26,409 nucleotides of DNA from CAZKFG01 sp964551985. GTDB taxonomy: Bacteria > Bacillota > Negativicutes > Acidaminococcales > JAISLQ01. Made by a program: the position numbers and the translations under genes. The stretch covers positions 1 through 26,409 of the forward strand of contig CAZKFG010000033.1 in the NCBI GenBank assembly GCA_964551985.1, written 5' to 3'. Each line of letters starts with the position of its first letter. Positions within the stretch are counted from its first letter, which is position 1. Below, piece by piece: positions 7,333 through 16,303 of this stretch. Under the pieces are notes generated by a model. The model ran no database searches. It had not been told where the DNA came from and was given only the letters and a program-made list of their open reading frames with translations.

Positions 7333-9519
7333 TTAGTCTAGCTCGATATCTTTTTTGTAGCCTTGATCTTCTAATTGTTCTTGCTCATAAAGGCTTGTTT
7401 TTTTATGTAAAGGTTGCATCTTTTGCTCTAGTGAGGGTCGGCTGTTTTTCACTGCTTCAACAGCCATTTTATAAAGCGCCTCTTGGGCACTGATTTTTGT
7501 TGTACTAGCATTTAATTTTCTATAGCTGCCGTTACTCGCCATCACATGAGCTTTAGTGTTGTCTTTAAGATATAAATCAAGTATTTCTTTTATCCTTTCG
7601 ACGTGTTCAGGACTTTCTACCGGAAAAAGCAGCTCCACTCTATCATTTAAGTTTCGCTCCATCCAGTCGGCACTCGATAGATAAATTTGCTCTTCACCAG
7701 CATTTAAAAAGTAAAATATCCTTGTATGTTCAAGATACCTGCCAATGATGCTACGCACGGTGATGTTTTCACTAACAGCTTTCTTGCCTTCAATCAAGCC
7801 ACAAATCCCTCTTATAATAAGATCAATTTTAACGCCAGCATTAGATGCTTGATACAGCTTTAAGATCATCTCTTTGTCAATAAGAGAATTCATCTTAGCG
7901 ATAATCCTAGCATTACCGCCTTTTTTGGCTATATCTATTTCATTATCTATCAGCTCATAAAACTTCTCTCTAAGACCAATAGGTGCCATAGTCAATTTAT
8001 CAAGCAGTGGCGGCTCAGAGTAGCCCGATAGTACATTAAAAAAGGCTGAAGCGTCTGCACCAATTTGTGCATTAGAGGTTATAATACCAATATCTGTATA
8101 CAGCTTGGCTGTAGAATCGTTATAGTTCCCTGTCCCTAGATGTACGTAGCGTTTTATACCATCATTTTCTTGACGTACAATTAAAATTATTTTTGAGTGT
8201 GTCTTTAAACCAACAAGACCATAAATTACATGACAACCCGCCTTTTCCAGTCGCCTTGCCCAAATAATGTTGTTTTGTTCGTCAAATCTTGCTTTTACTT
8301 CCATAAGCACAGTTACTTGTTTGCCGTTTTCAGCAGCTTTAGCTAACGCTGCAACAATAGGAGAATTACCAGATACTCTATAAAGAGTCTGTTTTATCGC
8401 CAAAACTTGCGGGTCATTTGCTGCATCTTGGACAAATTTTACAAGCGCATCAAAAGATTCAAACGGATGATGCAACATTATGTCCTTTTCTGAAGCAAGA
8501 GCAAAAATATCATCATTATCAATCAAATCCATTGGTATTTGCGGTGGCTGTGGCAAATTACACAGATTGGAAAACTCCGGTAAACTGACAAGTTTAAAAA
8601 AGCACGTCAAATCAATCGGACCTGTAATTTCATAAACATCGCTTTTATCAAGCGCTAGGTTTTTTCTTAAGAATTTACCTATCTCGTCATCTTCAGTAGC
8701 GTTAATTTCCAATCTAATAACATCACCACGTATACGCTTTCTAAGTGATTCTTCCACTTCTTGCAAAAGATTTGTAGCATCCTCGTCATCTATTGTCAGA
8801 TCAGAATTTCTAGTCAATCTAAAGGCAGTAATATTTTTGATTTTTTGTCCTAAAAATAACATAGAACAATGCTGCATTATAAGTTCTTCCAAGAAAACAA
8901 AAGTTTTATCCTGTTCTGTTTCCACTTGCAAAAGACGTGGCAAAACCGACGGCACCTGGACAAAGGCAATTTTATTTTCATCATCGTCTTTTTGCTCAAA
9001 GCTAACCGCCAAGTTCAAGCTTCTATTCGCCAAAAAAGGAAATGGTCTGCTGGCATCAACCGCCATAGGAGTTAAAACAGGATAAACTGTATTGATAAAA
9101 TAGTTTTTCAGCCATTCTTGTCCTTTTGGCGATATTTCATCTAATCTAGTAATAACAATCCCATAGTTTCTAAGCTCTTTTAATACTGGAAATAAATACT
9201 TATAAAAGCTTCTGACCATGCTGTGCGAAGCCGCAGAGACTTTTTCAAACTGAGCAGGAACGCTAAGACCAGAAGGATCACGTTCTTTAATCCCTTTTTC
9301 CAGTTTATCAATTAAATTTGCCACCCTAACCATAAAAAATTCATCTAAGTTAGATGCCGCAATGCTTATAAAACGCAATCTTTCCAAAGGTGGCTGGTCT
9401 TTAGCATTGGCTTCTTTTAGTACTCTTGTGTTAAATTTCAACCAACTTAGCTCTCTATTGATAAAATTGCTCTCTGTATTTAATTTCGTTTCTACTTTTT
9501 TTACTGTTTTTTCTACCAA
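7333..9519 (-). CDS. ppk: Polyphosphate kinase 1
   Basis: A 728-aa Ppk1, full length for the family, which reversibly transfers the gamma-phosphate of ATP onto polyphosphate chains. The N-terminal domain (NRELSWLKFNTRVL, then SNLDEFFMVRV), head domain and two phospholipase-D-like C-terminal domains are all present. The autophosphorylated His is H441 in GLKTHSKIILIVR; the second essential His is H598 in YLEHTRIFYF. The start is TTG at 9519, 7 nt after AGGTG. It follows the upstream Ppx-like gene by only 13 nt, so the two are almost certainly co-transcribed. The pairing of a synthase with a polyphosphate-binding or degrading partner is common. Confidence 0.97.
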   Translation of the reverse strand: MVEKTVKKVETKLNTESNFINRELSWLKFNTRVLKEANAKDQPPLERLRFISIAASNLDEFFMVRVANLIDKLEKGIKERDPSGLSVPAQFEKVSAASHSMVRSFYKYLFPVLKELRNYGIVITRLDEISPKGQEWLKNYFINTVYPVLTPMAVDASRPFPFLANRSLNLAVSFEQKDDDENKIAFVQVPSVLPRLLQVETEQDKTFVFLEELIMQHCSMLFLGQKIKNITAFRLTRNSDLTIDDEDATNLLQEVEESLRKRIRGDVIRLEINATEDDEIGKFLRKNLALDKSDVYEITGPIDLTCFFKLVSLPEFSNLCNLPQPPQIPMDLIDNDDIFALASEKDIMLHHPFESFDALVKFVQDAANDPQVLAIKQTLYRVSGNSPIVAALAKAAENGKQVTVLMEVKARFDEQNNIIWARRLEKAGCHVIYGLVGLKTHSKIILIVRQENDGIKRYVHLGTGNYNDSTAKLYTDIGIITSNAQIGADASAFFNVLSGYSEPPLLDKLTMAPIGLREKFYELIDNEIDIAKKGGNARIIAKMNSLIDKEMILKLYQASNAGVKIDLIIRGICGLIEGKKAVSENITVRSIIGRYLEHTRIFYFLNAGEEQIYLSSADWMERNLNDRVELLFPVESPEHVERIKEILDLYLKDNTKAHVMASNGSYRKLNASTTKISAQEALYKMAVEAVKNSRPSLEQKMQPLHKKTSLYEQEQLEDQGYKKDIELD

Positions 9520-9532
9520 AGTTCACACCTAC

Positions 9533-11098
9533 CTATTTTGTCTTTTCAATTAGTACAGGTTTTATTCCAAAAACCTCGCCAAACATATCTATTTTATCTT
9601 CAAACGTCCACCGCTCTAAAGAAAGGTTTTCGTTGGATGATACAATTATGTGCATTTCATCTTCTTTAAATGATATCTTGCAATCTGTAATTTTTTGTTT
9701 ATAGCTTCTATCCAAAGCATCTGCAATTCTGAGCAGCACCGATAATTTAGCAATAACAGGTATTTGTTCTTTTGTTACCGATGAAGCTATTTCACTTTTA
9801 ATGTCAAACAATCCTTTGGCATGATGAAACGCTACATACGCAATGATTTTTTTCTCTTCGTCGCTAAAGCCAAAAATATCTGTAGACAAAATCAAACTAC
9901 TCGAATAAATATAGTGTTGACGAAGATTTATACATTTTCCTACATCGTGCAAAATTGCAGCAACTTGGAGTATCAATCTATCTCTTGAACTAAGATCGTG
10001 TATCTTACTTGTCCGTTCAAATAAAATATCGCAGAAAGATGCTACTTGTTTTGCATGATTTAAGTCAAATTTATAATATTTACCAATATTATAAACAAAG
10101 CCAATAAGCTGTTGATCCAATTCTTTGAGCCATGAATGCTGTTTTTCTCTTGCAATATGCAGCAAAATAATCGCATCAATAAAGCTATTTGGCGGAAAAA
10201 CAATTTCGCTTGCAGCAGACAAGCTGATAAGCTGTTGATAAAAAATTATCGTTGGCAAAATCATTTCTGCCTCTTGCTCATTTAACTTATAATCATACAT
10301 AACTTTAGCAAGCTTCATATTGATAATACGATCATATAGCGATTGGAACATGCTTTTCGGGATTGTTACAACTTCATTTTTCCCTTGTTTAATATTAAGC
10401 ATCCGCAAAAAAAGAGAACTATTAGCACCTGATAAAACTATCTTTTTGACGTTAAAATCCTTAAAATTATCCTGTACTGGCGATACAATACTACTTATAT
10501 ATTCAGTCAATGCTTCGTTAAAATAATTAGAAGCGTGTTGATTTTTATCAAAGCTCTCTTTAACTCTGATTACACCTATATGAATATTTTGCTGGTATTT
10601 TATATCCTCGTTTTCCACAAGTGTAATTCCAAGACCACCTGATGAAATGTCTGCAAATAAAGTTGCTTGACCATCATTTAAAGTGTTAGCCGCTTTTAAA
10701 GTCCTAGCTATTGCAACATATTTATAATAAATCTCCAAAGGCATATCTATAACTTCGACTCTAAGCCCTGTAGTCATAAAAATTTGCTCTATCATAAAAG
10801 CGCGATTTCGCGCCTCACGCATTGCAGTTGTGCCGATAACAACATGTTTTTGTACACCATACTCTTTCATCATGCGGCAATAATTATTAAGTAGCTCACA
10901 AATTTCTTTTACGACAGCCAAAGAAATCTTGCCTGTCTTGAAAGTTTCTTCACCTATTCTTACTTTACGTTCAGCAAAATCAAGCACTTCTAGTGAGTTT
11001 AAATTAGTATATTGAACAATTTTCAAACTGATTTTTTCTGACCCTAAATGAATAGCAGCAAAAACACTAATATTTTTTTTAACACTTTTAGCTGGCAA
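9533..11098 (-). CDS. Ppx/GppA-HD family protein with eroded active site
   Basis: A 521-aa protein with the Ppx/GppA layout: actin-like (ASKHA) domain (about 1-310) and HD domain (AAILHDVGK, H384-D385). Key phosphatase motifs deviate. The first phosphate loop reads AAIHLGSEK, with H17 where family members have Asp. The second reads ADISSGGLGI (150-158) instead of D-x-G-G-G-S-x-E. The GE of the catalytic ISGExE segment is MP, although E122 remains. GTTAMREARN is kept. It may therefore bind polyphosphate or (p)ppGpp without hydrolysing it efficiently, or act through the HD domain. The start is TTG at 11098 after AGAGGTG. It is the first gene of an operon with ppk. A diverged but active exopolyphosphatase is the alternative. 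Confidence 0.85.
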   Translation of the reverse strand: MPAKSVKKNISVFAAIHLGSEKISLKIVQYTNLNSLEVLDFAERKVRIGEETFKTGKISLAVVKEICELLNNYCRMMKEYGVQKHVVIGTTAMREARNRAFMIEQIFMTTGLRVEVIDMPLEIYYKYVAIARTLKAANTLNDGQATLFADISSGGLGITLVENEDIKYQQNIHIGVIRVKESFDKNQHASNYFNEALTEYISSIVSPVQDNFKDFNVKKIVLSGANSSLFLRMLNIKQGKNEVVTIPKSMFQSLYDRIINMKLAKVMYDYKLNEQEAEMILPTIIFYQQLISLSAASEIVFPPNSFIDAIILLHIAREKQHSWLKELDQQLIGFVYNIGKYYKFDLNHAKQVASFCDILFERTSKIHDLSSRDRLILQVAAILHDVGKCINLRQHYIYSSSLILSTDIFGFSDEEKKIIAYVAFHHAKGLFDIKSEIASSVTKEQIPVIAKLSVLLRIADALDRSYKQKITDCKISFKEDEMHIIVSSNENLSLERWTFEDKIDMFGEVFGIKPVLIEKTK

Positions 11099-11161
11099 AA
11101 TATATCACCTCTTTATATTGTTAATTTTCGACAATAATGCTCAAAAATCCTTCTAAACATT

Positions 11162-11213
11162 CTTATAGTTTTGTAAACTTTATATGTAAAACAACTAAAA
11201 ATTATGCTATTAT
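11162..11213. promoter_or_regulatory. Divergent promoters sharing a -35 region
   Basis: Leftward: TTTACA (11190-11185), 17 bp, TATAAG (11167-11162), serving the ppx-like/ppk operon. Rightward: an extended -10, TGCTATTAT (11205-11213), with the same hexamer read as TGTAAA at the -35 position, serving the canonical ppx gene. Overlap would make the two directions compete or share a regulator. Confidence 0.45.
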
Positions 11214-11244
11214 AATTACATAACTACAAAAATGGAGGTGGAAT

Positions 11245-12777
11245 ATGCAACGCGTTGGAATAATTGACCTTGGCTCTAACTCCGCCAGACTTGTGATTGT
11301 AAGAATTAACAACAATACTTCTCACCATCTTATATATACGCAAAAAACATCTCTTCGGCTTGGTCAAAAAATAAATGACAACAAAGAAATAACCGAAGAT
11401 GCAATAAAAGAAACCATCGAAGCTGTAAAAAAATTCTCTCATATGTGCAAATTATTCCAGACAACCAAAATTTTTGCCGTAGCTACTGCGGCTATTCGCA
11501 GTGCTAAAAACGGCCCTGAGATTATAAAACGAATAAACGCCGCTTGCGATGTTAATATAAAAATCATAAGCGGCGAGAACGAAGCATATTATGGTTATCT
11601 TGGCGTAATCAACACAATAGATGAAAAGGATGCTATATTATTTGACTTAGGTGGCGGTAGTCTTGAAATTGTCCTTATCAAAGATAGAAAACCAAAACAT
11701 CTATTGAGTATAGAAACAGGCGCTACAAACATGACTGGTAAGTTCAATACCCAAAATCAGATGAGTAGCAAAACCTTTAGAGAGCTTACAACTTATGTCG
11801 ACCAAAAACTGAAAAAATCACTGCCTTGGCTGAAAAATTCTAATTTGCCGATAATTGGTATTGGCGGTACAGCAAGAACAATAGCTAAAATTTATCAAAG
11901 GCGAATTAATTATAGCTATTCTAAAATACATAATTTTCGTATGACATCACTAGAATTTGACGAAGTTTTCAATCTATTAAGAACCTCTACTTTGGAGCAA
12001 AGAAAAAAAATATCTGGTCTAAATTCTGATAGAGCAGATATCATACTAGCTGGTATTACAATTATCAATACACTAATGCACAATGCCTCTAGCAAAGAAC
12101 TTATAATATCCGGTTGCGGTCTAAGAGAAGGGCTGTTTTATGACTATTTTTTATCATCACTTGGCAAACAGCCGACAATAAAAAACATTCTAAAATACAG
12201 CGTAAAAAATCTATTGTCTTTCACTATCGGCAACAATGAACATTCCAAAAAAGTAACAGATATGGCAAGCAAGATGTTCAACGCTTGGCGTGACATTCAT
12301 AAATTAAGCGATACCGAACTAAAAATTTTATACATTTCATCAACGCTCCACGATATAGGCATAAGCATAAACTATTATGCCCATCATCGCCACAGCGCCT
12401 ACCTAATAGAAAACGCGCCACTTATGGGGTTGACTCATCGCGAGCAAATAATGTCAGCACTTGTTGCCAGCTGGCATAACGGAATTGCTTTAAAAAACAT
12501 CAAAAACAAACAACTGTATCGTGATTTTCTAAATGATAAGGACTTTGCAGCGGCAAAAAAACTATCCATCATATTAGCAATGGCTGAAAACTTAGACTTT
12601 ACAGAAACAAGTATAGTACAAGACATAATCCCAACAGTTTTACCAAACGGCAAAGCAGAGCTTGCAATTAAAATAAACGATGATCTTGACATAGAGCTTG
12701 GCGAACTGAAAAATAATCTAAATTGGTTCAAAAAAGAATTTCAAACAGAATTGATAATTACAAAACTAAAGACATAA
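11245..12777 (+). CDS. ppx: Exopolyphosphatase / guanosine pentaphosphatase (Ppx/GppA-HD)
   Basis: A 510-aa Ppx/GppA protein with all canonical motifs: IIDLGSNSARL (D8, G10, S11), ATAAIRSAKNG, the catalytic ISGENEAYYGYLG (E113), FDLGGGSLEI (134-142), GIGGTART and GLNSDRADIILAG with SGCGLREG. An HD domain follows (STLHDIG, H369-D370). It removes terminal phosphate from polyphosphate, and some relatives also convert pppGpp to ppGpp; which applies here cannot be read from sequence. GGAGGTGG precedes the ATG. It is transcribed away from the degenerate paralogue and ppk, and ends at a bidirectional terminator. Confidence 0.92.
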   Translation: MQRVGIIDLGSNSARLVIVRINNNTSHHLIYTQKTSLRLGQKINDNKEITEDAIKETIEAVKKFSHMCKLFQTTKIFAVATAAIRSAKNGPEIIKRINAACDVNIKIISGENEAYYGYLGVINTIDEKDAILFDLGGGSLEIVLIKDRKPKHLLSIETGATNMTGKFNTQNQMSSKTFRELTTYVDQKLKKSLPWLKNSNLPIIGIGGTARTIAKIYQRRINYSYSKIHNFRMTSLEFDEVFNLLRTSTLEQRKKISGLNSDRADIILAGITIINTLMHNASSKELIISGCGLREGLFYDYFLSSLGKQPTIKNILKYSVKNLLSFTIGNNEHSKKVTDMASKMFNAWRDIHKLSDTELKILYISSTLHDIGISINYYAHHRHSAYLIENAPLMGLTHREQIMSALVASWHNGIALKNIKNKQLYRDFLNDKDFAAAKKLSIILAMAENLDFTETSIVQDIIPTVLPNGKAELAIKINDDLDIELGELKNNLNWFKKEFQTELIITKLKT

Positions 12778-12807
12778 AAAAATCCAGTTTTAAACTGGAT
12801 TTTTTTA
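12775..12807. terminator. Bidirectional terminator between ppx and cheX
   Basis: ATCCAGT and ACTGGAT form a stem flanked by A7 on the left and T8 on the right, giving a U run in either direction. It serves both convergent genes. Confidence 0.85.
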
Positions 12808-13269
12808 TACAGCGGATGAAATGAGCATATTAACTTCTATAAAAACATCGTCAATTTTCATATCGACAACAATACCCTTAGTATCATCTTGCGCAACAAA
12901 ATCACTACCAATAAGAGTATTTGGTGGTGAAATATCTATCTTAACTCCAACTTTTTCTAAAGCAATAGCAGCATTTGCAGCAAGCAAATTACCCAGCTCA
13001 CTTACAGCGCTTTTAGCCATATCATCAAAATCATTAACAGGCATACCCATCATCATATGTGAAGCTATCTTTTTTGCACTTTCATAATCAATATTGTAAA
13101 CTATACTACCAGCCAACATACCAATCAGAGAAATATTAACAGTAACACCCTTACTCACAACAGTTCCCTTTGTCATTTTAAGACCATTACGACTAATGCT
13201 AGCAAAGCCAAACTGTGGAAAAACACTTGTTATAGCTTCTACAAATGGCAATAATATTTTAACATCCAT
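12805..13269 (-). CDS. cheX: CheX-like chemotaxis phosphatase
   Basis: A 154-aa protein of the CheC/CheX/FliY phosphatase family, CheX subtype. The segment SAVSELGNLLAANAA carries the E-x-x-N pair that family members use to dephosphorylate CheY-P. The protein is cytoplasmic and would normally act as a dimer. The first ATG at 13269 sits 5 nt after GGGGGA and fits better than the in-frame TTG just before it. No other chemotaxis genes are in the window, so it is an orphan copy here. Binding of another response regulator is possible. Confidence 0.8.
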   Translation of the reverse strand: MDVKILLPFVEAITSVFPQFGFASISRNGLKMTKGTVVSKGVTVNISLIGMLAGSIVYNIDYESAKKIASHMMMGMPVNDFDDMAKSAVSELGNLLAANAAIALEKVGVKIDISPPNTLIGSDFVAQDDTKGIVVDMKIDDVFIEVNMLISSAV

Positions 13270-13366
13270 CAAAATCCCCCAAAATAATCTTTCAAAATTG
13301 CTGTAATAATAATTATTATATCAAATTTTCACCACAACTAGAAAGATTTTTAAAAAAATTTTTTAC

Positions 13367-13395
13367 TTGAATAAAAATCCATATCAGTATATAAT
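13367..13395 (+). promoter_or_regulatory. Promoter of the small secreted protein gene
   Basis: TTGAAT, 17 bp, TATAAT lies about 50 bp before the start codon in otherwise non-coding DNA. Confidence 0.6.
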
Positions 13396-13442
13396 ATACA
13401 ATATATTACAATTAAAATAAATTATTTCAAGGAGTGTTCATA

Positions 13443-13895
13443 ATGAAAAAAATCTTTTTACTATGTCTAACTACTATAATGCTATTTGCTTTAAGCAATA
13501 TCACTAACGCCAGACATCGCTATAATCCTTTTGAAGACATGTTTAAACATCAAGCACGAATGGAACATAGAGTAAATATAGTCAAAAATGTCTTTGTTTT
13601 GTTTGACGAACAAGAACAACAAATAAAAGCACCTTTTAGTATTGTATACGTGGACAAAAGCGAAAACTTAAAAACAGTCCAAGCAGAAACTACAAATTAT
13701 TTTGCCTACATAAACTTTGATAGCGGCAATTATTTTAATGTATTAAAAGTTCAATACAATGGCAAAGAATATGAAATCTTGGGCGATGCTTATGAAGATT
13801 TTGATTACAAAGACGTCTACCAAGGCGAAGTTGAGTATTATGCTTTAAAGCTTAACAATAATACTTTAAAAGCTCGTATATATGACGCCGACTAG
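13443..13895 (+). CDS. Small exported protein of unknown function, 150 aa
   Basis: The ATG at 13443 follows AAGGAG with good spacing; an upstream in-frame GTG overlaps that site and is unlikely. The N-terminus is a clear signal peptide (MKKIFLLCLTTIMLFALSN, with probable cleavage after ITNA). The mature part is polar, rich in aromatic residues and alternating strands, with many Tyr and Asp near the end; a small beta-sandwich is possible. I do not recognise a family. It has its own promoter and terminator, so it is a single-gene unit, probably periplasmic. Confidence 0.75.
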   Translation: MKKIFLLCLTTIMLFALSNITNARHRYNPFEDMFKHQARMEHRVNIVKNVFVLFDEQEQQIKAPFSIVYVDKSENLKTVQAETTNYFAYINFDSGNYFNVLKVQYNGKEYEILGDAYEDFDYKDVYQGEVEYYALKLNNNTLKARIYDAD

Positions 13896-13909
13896 CCCAA
13901 TTAATTACA

Positions 13910-13953
13910 AAAACGCAACTAATACTATAACCAGTTAGTATTGGTTGCGTTTT
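13910..13953 (+). terminator. Terminator of the small secreted protein gene
   Basis: An 18-bp stem with one wobble pair (AAAACGCAACTAATACTA with its partner at 13936-13953), an 8-nt loop and a T-rich end. Confidence 0.85.
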
Positions 13954-13994
13954 ATATTTAATATACTCTTATATAAATTTAACAATTAATTACT

Positions 13995-14036
13995 AGTAGC
14001 TATAGTATTATCTTTTTAGATAATACTATAGCTACT
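13995..14036. repeat. Perfect 19-bp hairpin with a TTTT loop
   Basis: Positions 13995-14013 are exactly complementary to 14018-14036, with a 4-nt loop. It sits 42 bp beyond an already complete terminator. The T tract after it (TTTTC) is short. A backup terminator, a remnant of a mobile repeat or a structured RNA are all possible. The rest of 14037-14178 is A+T rich; I see no supported gene in it. Confidence 0.7.
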
Positions 14037-14178
14037 TTTCATCTTTACTTAAAATTTAAAATGGCAAAAATGTACTATGAAACTTATGTTTATAGCATAG
14101 CTTTGTTATTATTTTTTTACTTTACTATGTGCCACTATCTGTTCAAAAACTTCAAAATTAGTTTGTTGATTAAACCTA

Positions 14179-14234
14179 TTGCATTGTAAAATCAGTAGAT
14201 ATATAATAATATATACAAATTATTATACAATGCA
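14179..14234 (+). promoter_or_regulatory. Autotransporter promoter flanked by an inverted repeat
   Basis: TTGCAT (14179-14184), 17 bp, TATAAT (14202-14207) is a good promoter. TGCATTGTA (14180-14188) overlaps the -35 and its complement TACAATGCA lies at 14226-14234, next to the ribosome site. Because the left arm is upstream of the transcription start, the pair would act as DNA (a possible operator), not as an mRNA hairpin. Confidence 0.5.
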
Positions 14235-14243
14235 GGAGGTTGT

Positions 14244-16235
14244 ATGTACTGCAAAAAACTTACAAAAACCTGTATTGCGTTAACGCTCAGTCTCAATTTT
14301 GCACTAAACACTGCTTTTGCCGCCAACTATGGCGGGAATAATATTGACAAATATAGTAGCTCACATGATGGTTACATCGGCGTTTATGAACCGAATTTTG
14401 CCACTGCTTCTGGTGGTAATGTTTACATTGACAGTAATGTTGGTGCTTTAAGTGCCAATCGCGATGCAATCGGCGGGTACAGCAATATAGGTCTAGTCAC
14501 AAACAATAAAATAACAATGACTGGCGGCACGATTTATGGCTATGTATTTGGTGGACAAAGCAATTATGGCATTGTTGCTAACAATAGTGTCATAATAACT
14601 GGTGGCAGAGTAACAATGGATGTTTTTGGCGGTTTTAGCATAAATGCTGATGCCACATATAATATTGTCAACGTAGCTAATGCTACAATAAATCTCGATG
14701 TTCTAGGTGCTTTTAGTTCTTCTGGTGCTACTACAAACAACATTATATATATAACAAATTCCACCATTGACCGAAATGTATATGGTGGTTACAGCAACTC
14801 CAATTCTACCTCCAACAATATTATAAGCATAGCAAACAGTATAATTAAAGGTAGTATTTACGGTGGCTACAGCTTTACAGGAAACACTTCTACAAACAAC
14901 AATATCACGATTTGCGGCAATCCCTTTTTATCGTTAGATACTACAATTTATGGAGGCTATAGTGGCGGAGCTGCTGACAAATATACTGGCAATACCTTGA
15001 ATTTTTTTGCCACTGGTAGCACAATAAAAAATATCTCCAGCTTTCAACACTATAATTTTATCATTCCATCAAACGGCTTTATAGGACTCACACTTATAGA
15101 CCCAAGTACAAATTTTGGTGGTAGCGCATCTACAATACAGGCGCCTTACATAGCATCCGGCAATAAATTAAATGTCGGCGATACAGCAGTAGTCTTGCAA
15201 GCAAACAACCTAAGCAATCTTCCCACACTGGGTAGCGGCAAAGCTAAGCAAGGTGCAGCCTTTATATACGATTATACTTTAAGTCAAGATAATAACAAAA
15301 TAATTGCCACAATAAATAGTGTAAGTATAAATACAGATAACAAAGCTATAATAGAAAATAATATAGGTAATATAGGTCTTATAACATCAGGCGCAGATAT
15401 GGTAGCAAATGCAGGTATAACAAATGCGGTAAATACAACTTTAAATTGTACAGATTATTTACCTTTTGCCACCACTAACATTGCCAATATGCGCTATAAT
15501 AGTGGTTCACACGTTAGTGTTAATGGCATAACTTTGCTTACAGGCGTAGCAAAAAGATGTGATAATTTAACTATTGGCTACTTTATCGAAGGTGGTTGGA
15601 GCAGTTATGATACATTTAATGCTAACAATAATAACGGCAGTGGACATGCAAACTATTATGGGATTGGAGCATTATTTAAAAAGCAATTTAAAAATAACTA
15701 CTACATAGATACAAGCCTAAGACTCGGACAAATTCAATCAGGCTATATAGACATCAACCTAACTGATGTTATGGGAAATTTTGCAAGCTACCATGACAAA
15801 TCATTTTACTACTCTGCTCACTTAGGAATTGGGAGAATATACAAATTAAAAGATGACAAAGAATTAGACGTCTTCACACGCTATCTTTTTAGCCATCAAA
15901 ATGGAAATAATGTAAACATACTTGGCGATATCTTCAGCTTTAAAGGTATAAACTCTAATCGTTTACAACTAGGTACAAGATACACTTTAAATAAAAAAGA
16001 TAAAACAAACTACTACTTAGCTCTAACCTATGAATATGAAATGTCAGGTACAGCCAGAACAAATCTTTACGGATTTGACATTCCATCACCAAGTATCAAA
16101 GGTTCTACAGGCATAATAGAATTAGGTATGCAAATAAATACAAACAAAAAATTAGCCATAGACTTAGGAATTCAAGGTTTTATTGGAAAACGCCAAGGGT
16201 TTTCTGGTAGTATAAAAATGGATTTTAAAATTTAA
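14244..16235 (+). CDS. Autotransporter with beta-helix passenger and outer-membrane barrel
   Basis: A 663-aa type V secretion protein. A signal peptide (about 1-26, ending AFA) precedes a passenger (about 60-330) with roughly six repeats of 25-30 residues built on a pattern like IYGGYSxxxxxTxNNI, typical of a right-handed beta-helix. The last ~260 residues alternate polar and aromatic residues (GYFIEGGW, FYYSAHLGIG, NRLQLGTRYTL) and end in Phe-Lys-Ile, consistent with a 12-stranded autotransporter barrel. GGAGG precedes the ATG. It would be displayed at the cell surface, perhaps for adhesion. It is direct evidence for an outer membrane. No protease motif or RGD was seen. Confidence 0.88.
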   Translation: MYCKKLTKTCIALTLSLNFALNTAFAANYGGNNIDKYSSSHDGYIGVYEPNFATASGGNVYIDSNVGALSANRDAIGGYSNIGLVTNNKITMTGGTIYGYVFGGQSNYGIVANNSVIITGGRVTMDVFGGFSINADATYNIVNVANATINLDVLGAFSSSGATTNNIIYITNSTIDRNVYGGYSNSNSTSNNIISIANSIIKGSIYGGYSFTGNTSTNNNITICGNPFLSLDTTIYGGYSGGAADKYTGNTLNFFATGSTIKNISSFQHYNFIIPSNGFIGLTLIDPSTNFGGSASTIQAPYIASGNKLNVGDTAVVLQANNLSNLPTLGSGKAKQGAAFIYDYTLSQDNNKIIATINSVSINTDNKAIIENNIGNIGLITSGADMVANAGITNAVNTTLNCTDYLPFATTNIANMRYNSGSHVSVNGITLLTGVAKRCDNLTIGYFIEGGWSSYDTFNANNNNGSGHANYYGIGALFKKQFKNNYYIDTSLRLGQIQSGYIDINLTDVMGNFASYHDKSFYYSAHLGIGRIYKLKDDKELDVFTRYLFSHQNGNNVNILGDIFSFKGINSNRLQLGTRYTLNKKDKTNYYLALTYEYEMSGTARTNLYGFDIPSPSIKGSTGIIELGMQINTNKKLAIDLGIQGFIGKRQGFSGSIKMDFKI

Positions 16236-16240
16236 GTATA

Positions 16241-16270
16241 AAAAATCTTGCTATATAGCAAGATTTTTTT
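16241..16270. terminator. Bidirectional terminator between autotransporter and symporter genes
   Basis: AAAAATCTTGCTA and its complement form a near-palindromic stem with A and T runs on both sides. It ends both convergent transcription units. Confidence 0.85.
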
Positions 16271-16303
16271 ATTCACAATATTAAAATACAAATTTTACTC
16301 TGC

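Noticed and set aside
14061..14189. A 42-codon reading frame (MAKMYYETYVYS...) with one hydrophobic stretch before the autotransporter.
   Set aside because: No ribosome binding site, and it runs into the -35 of the autotransporter promoter.
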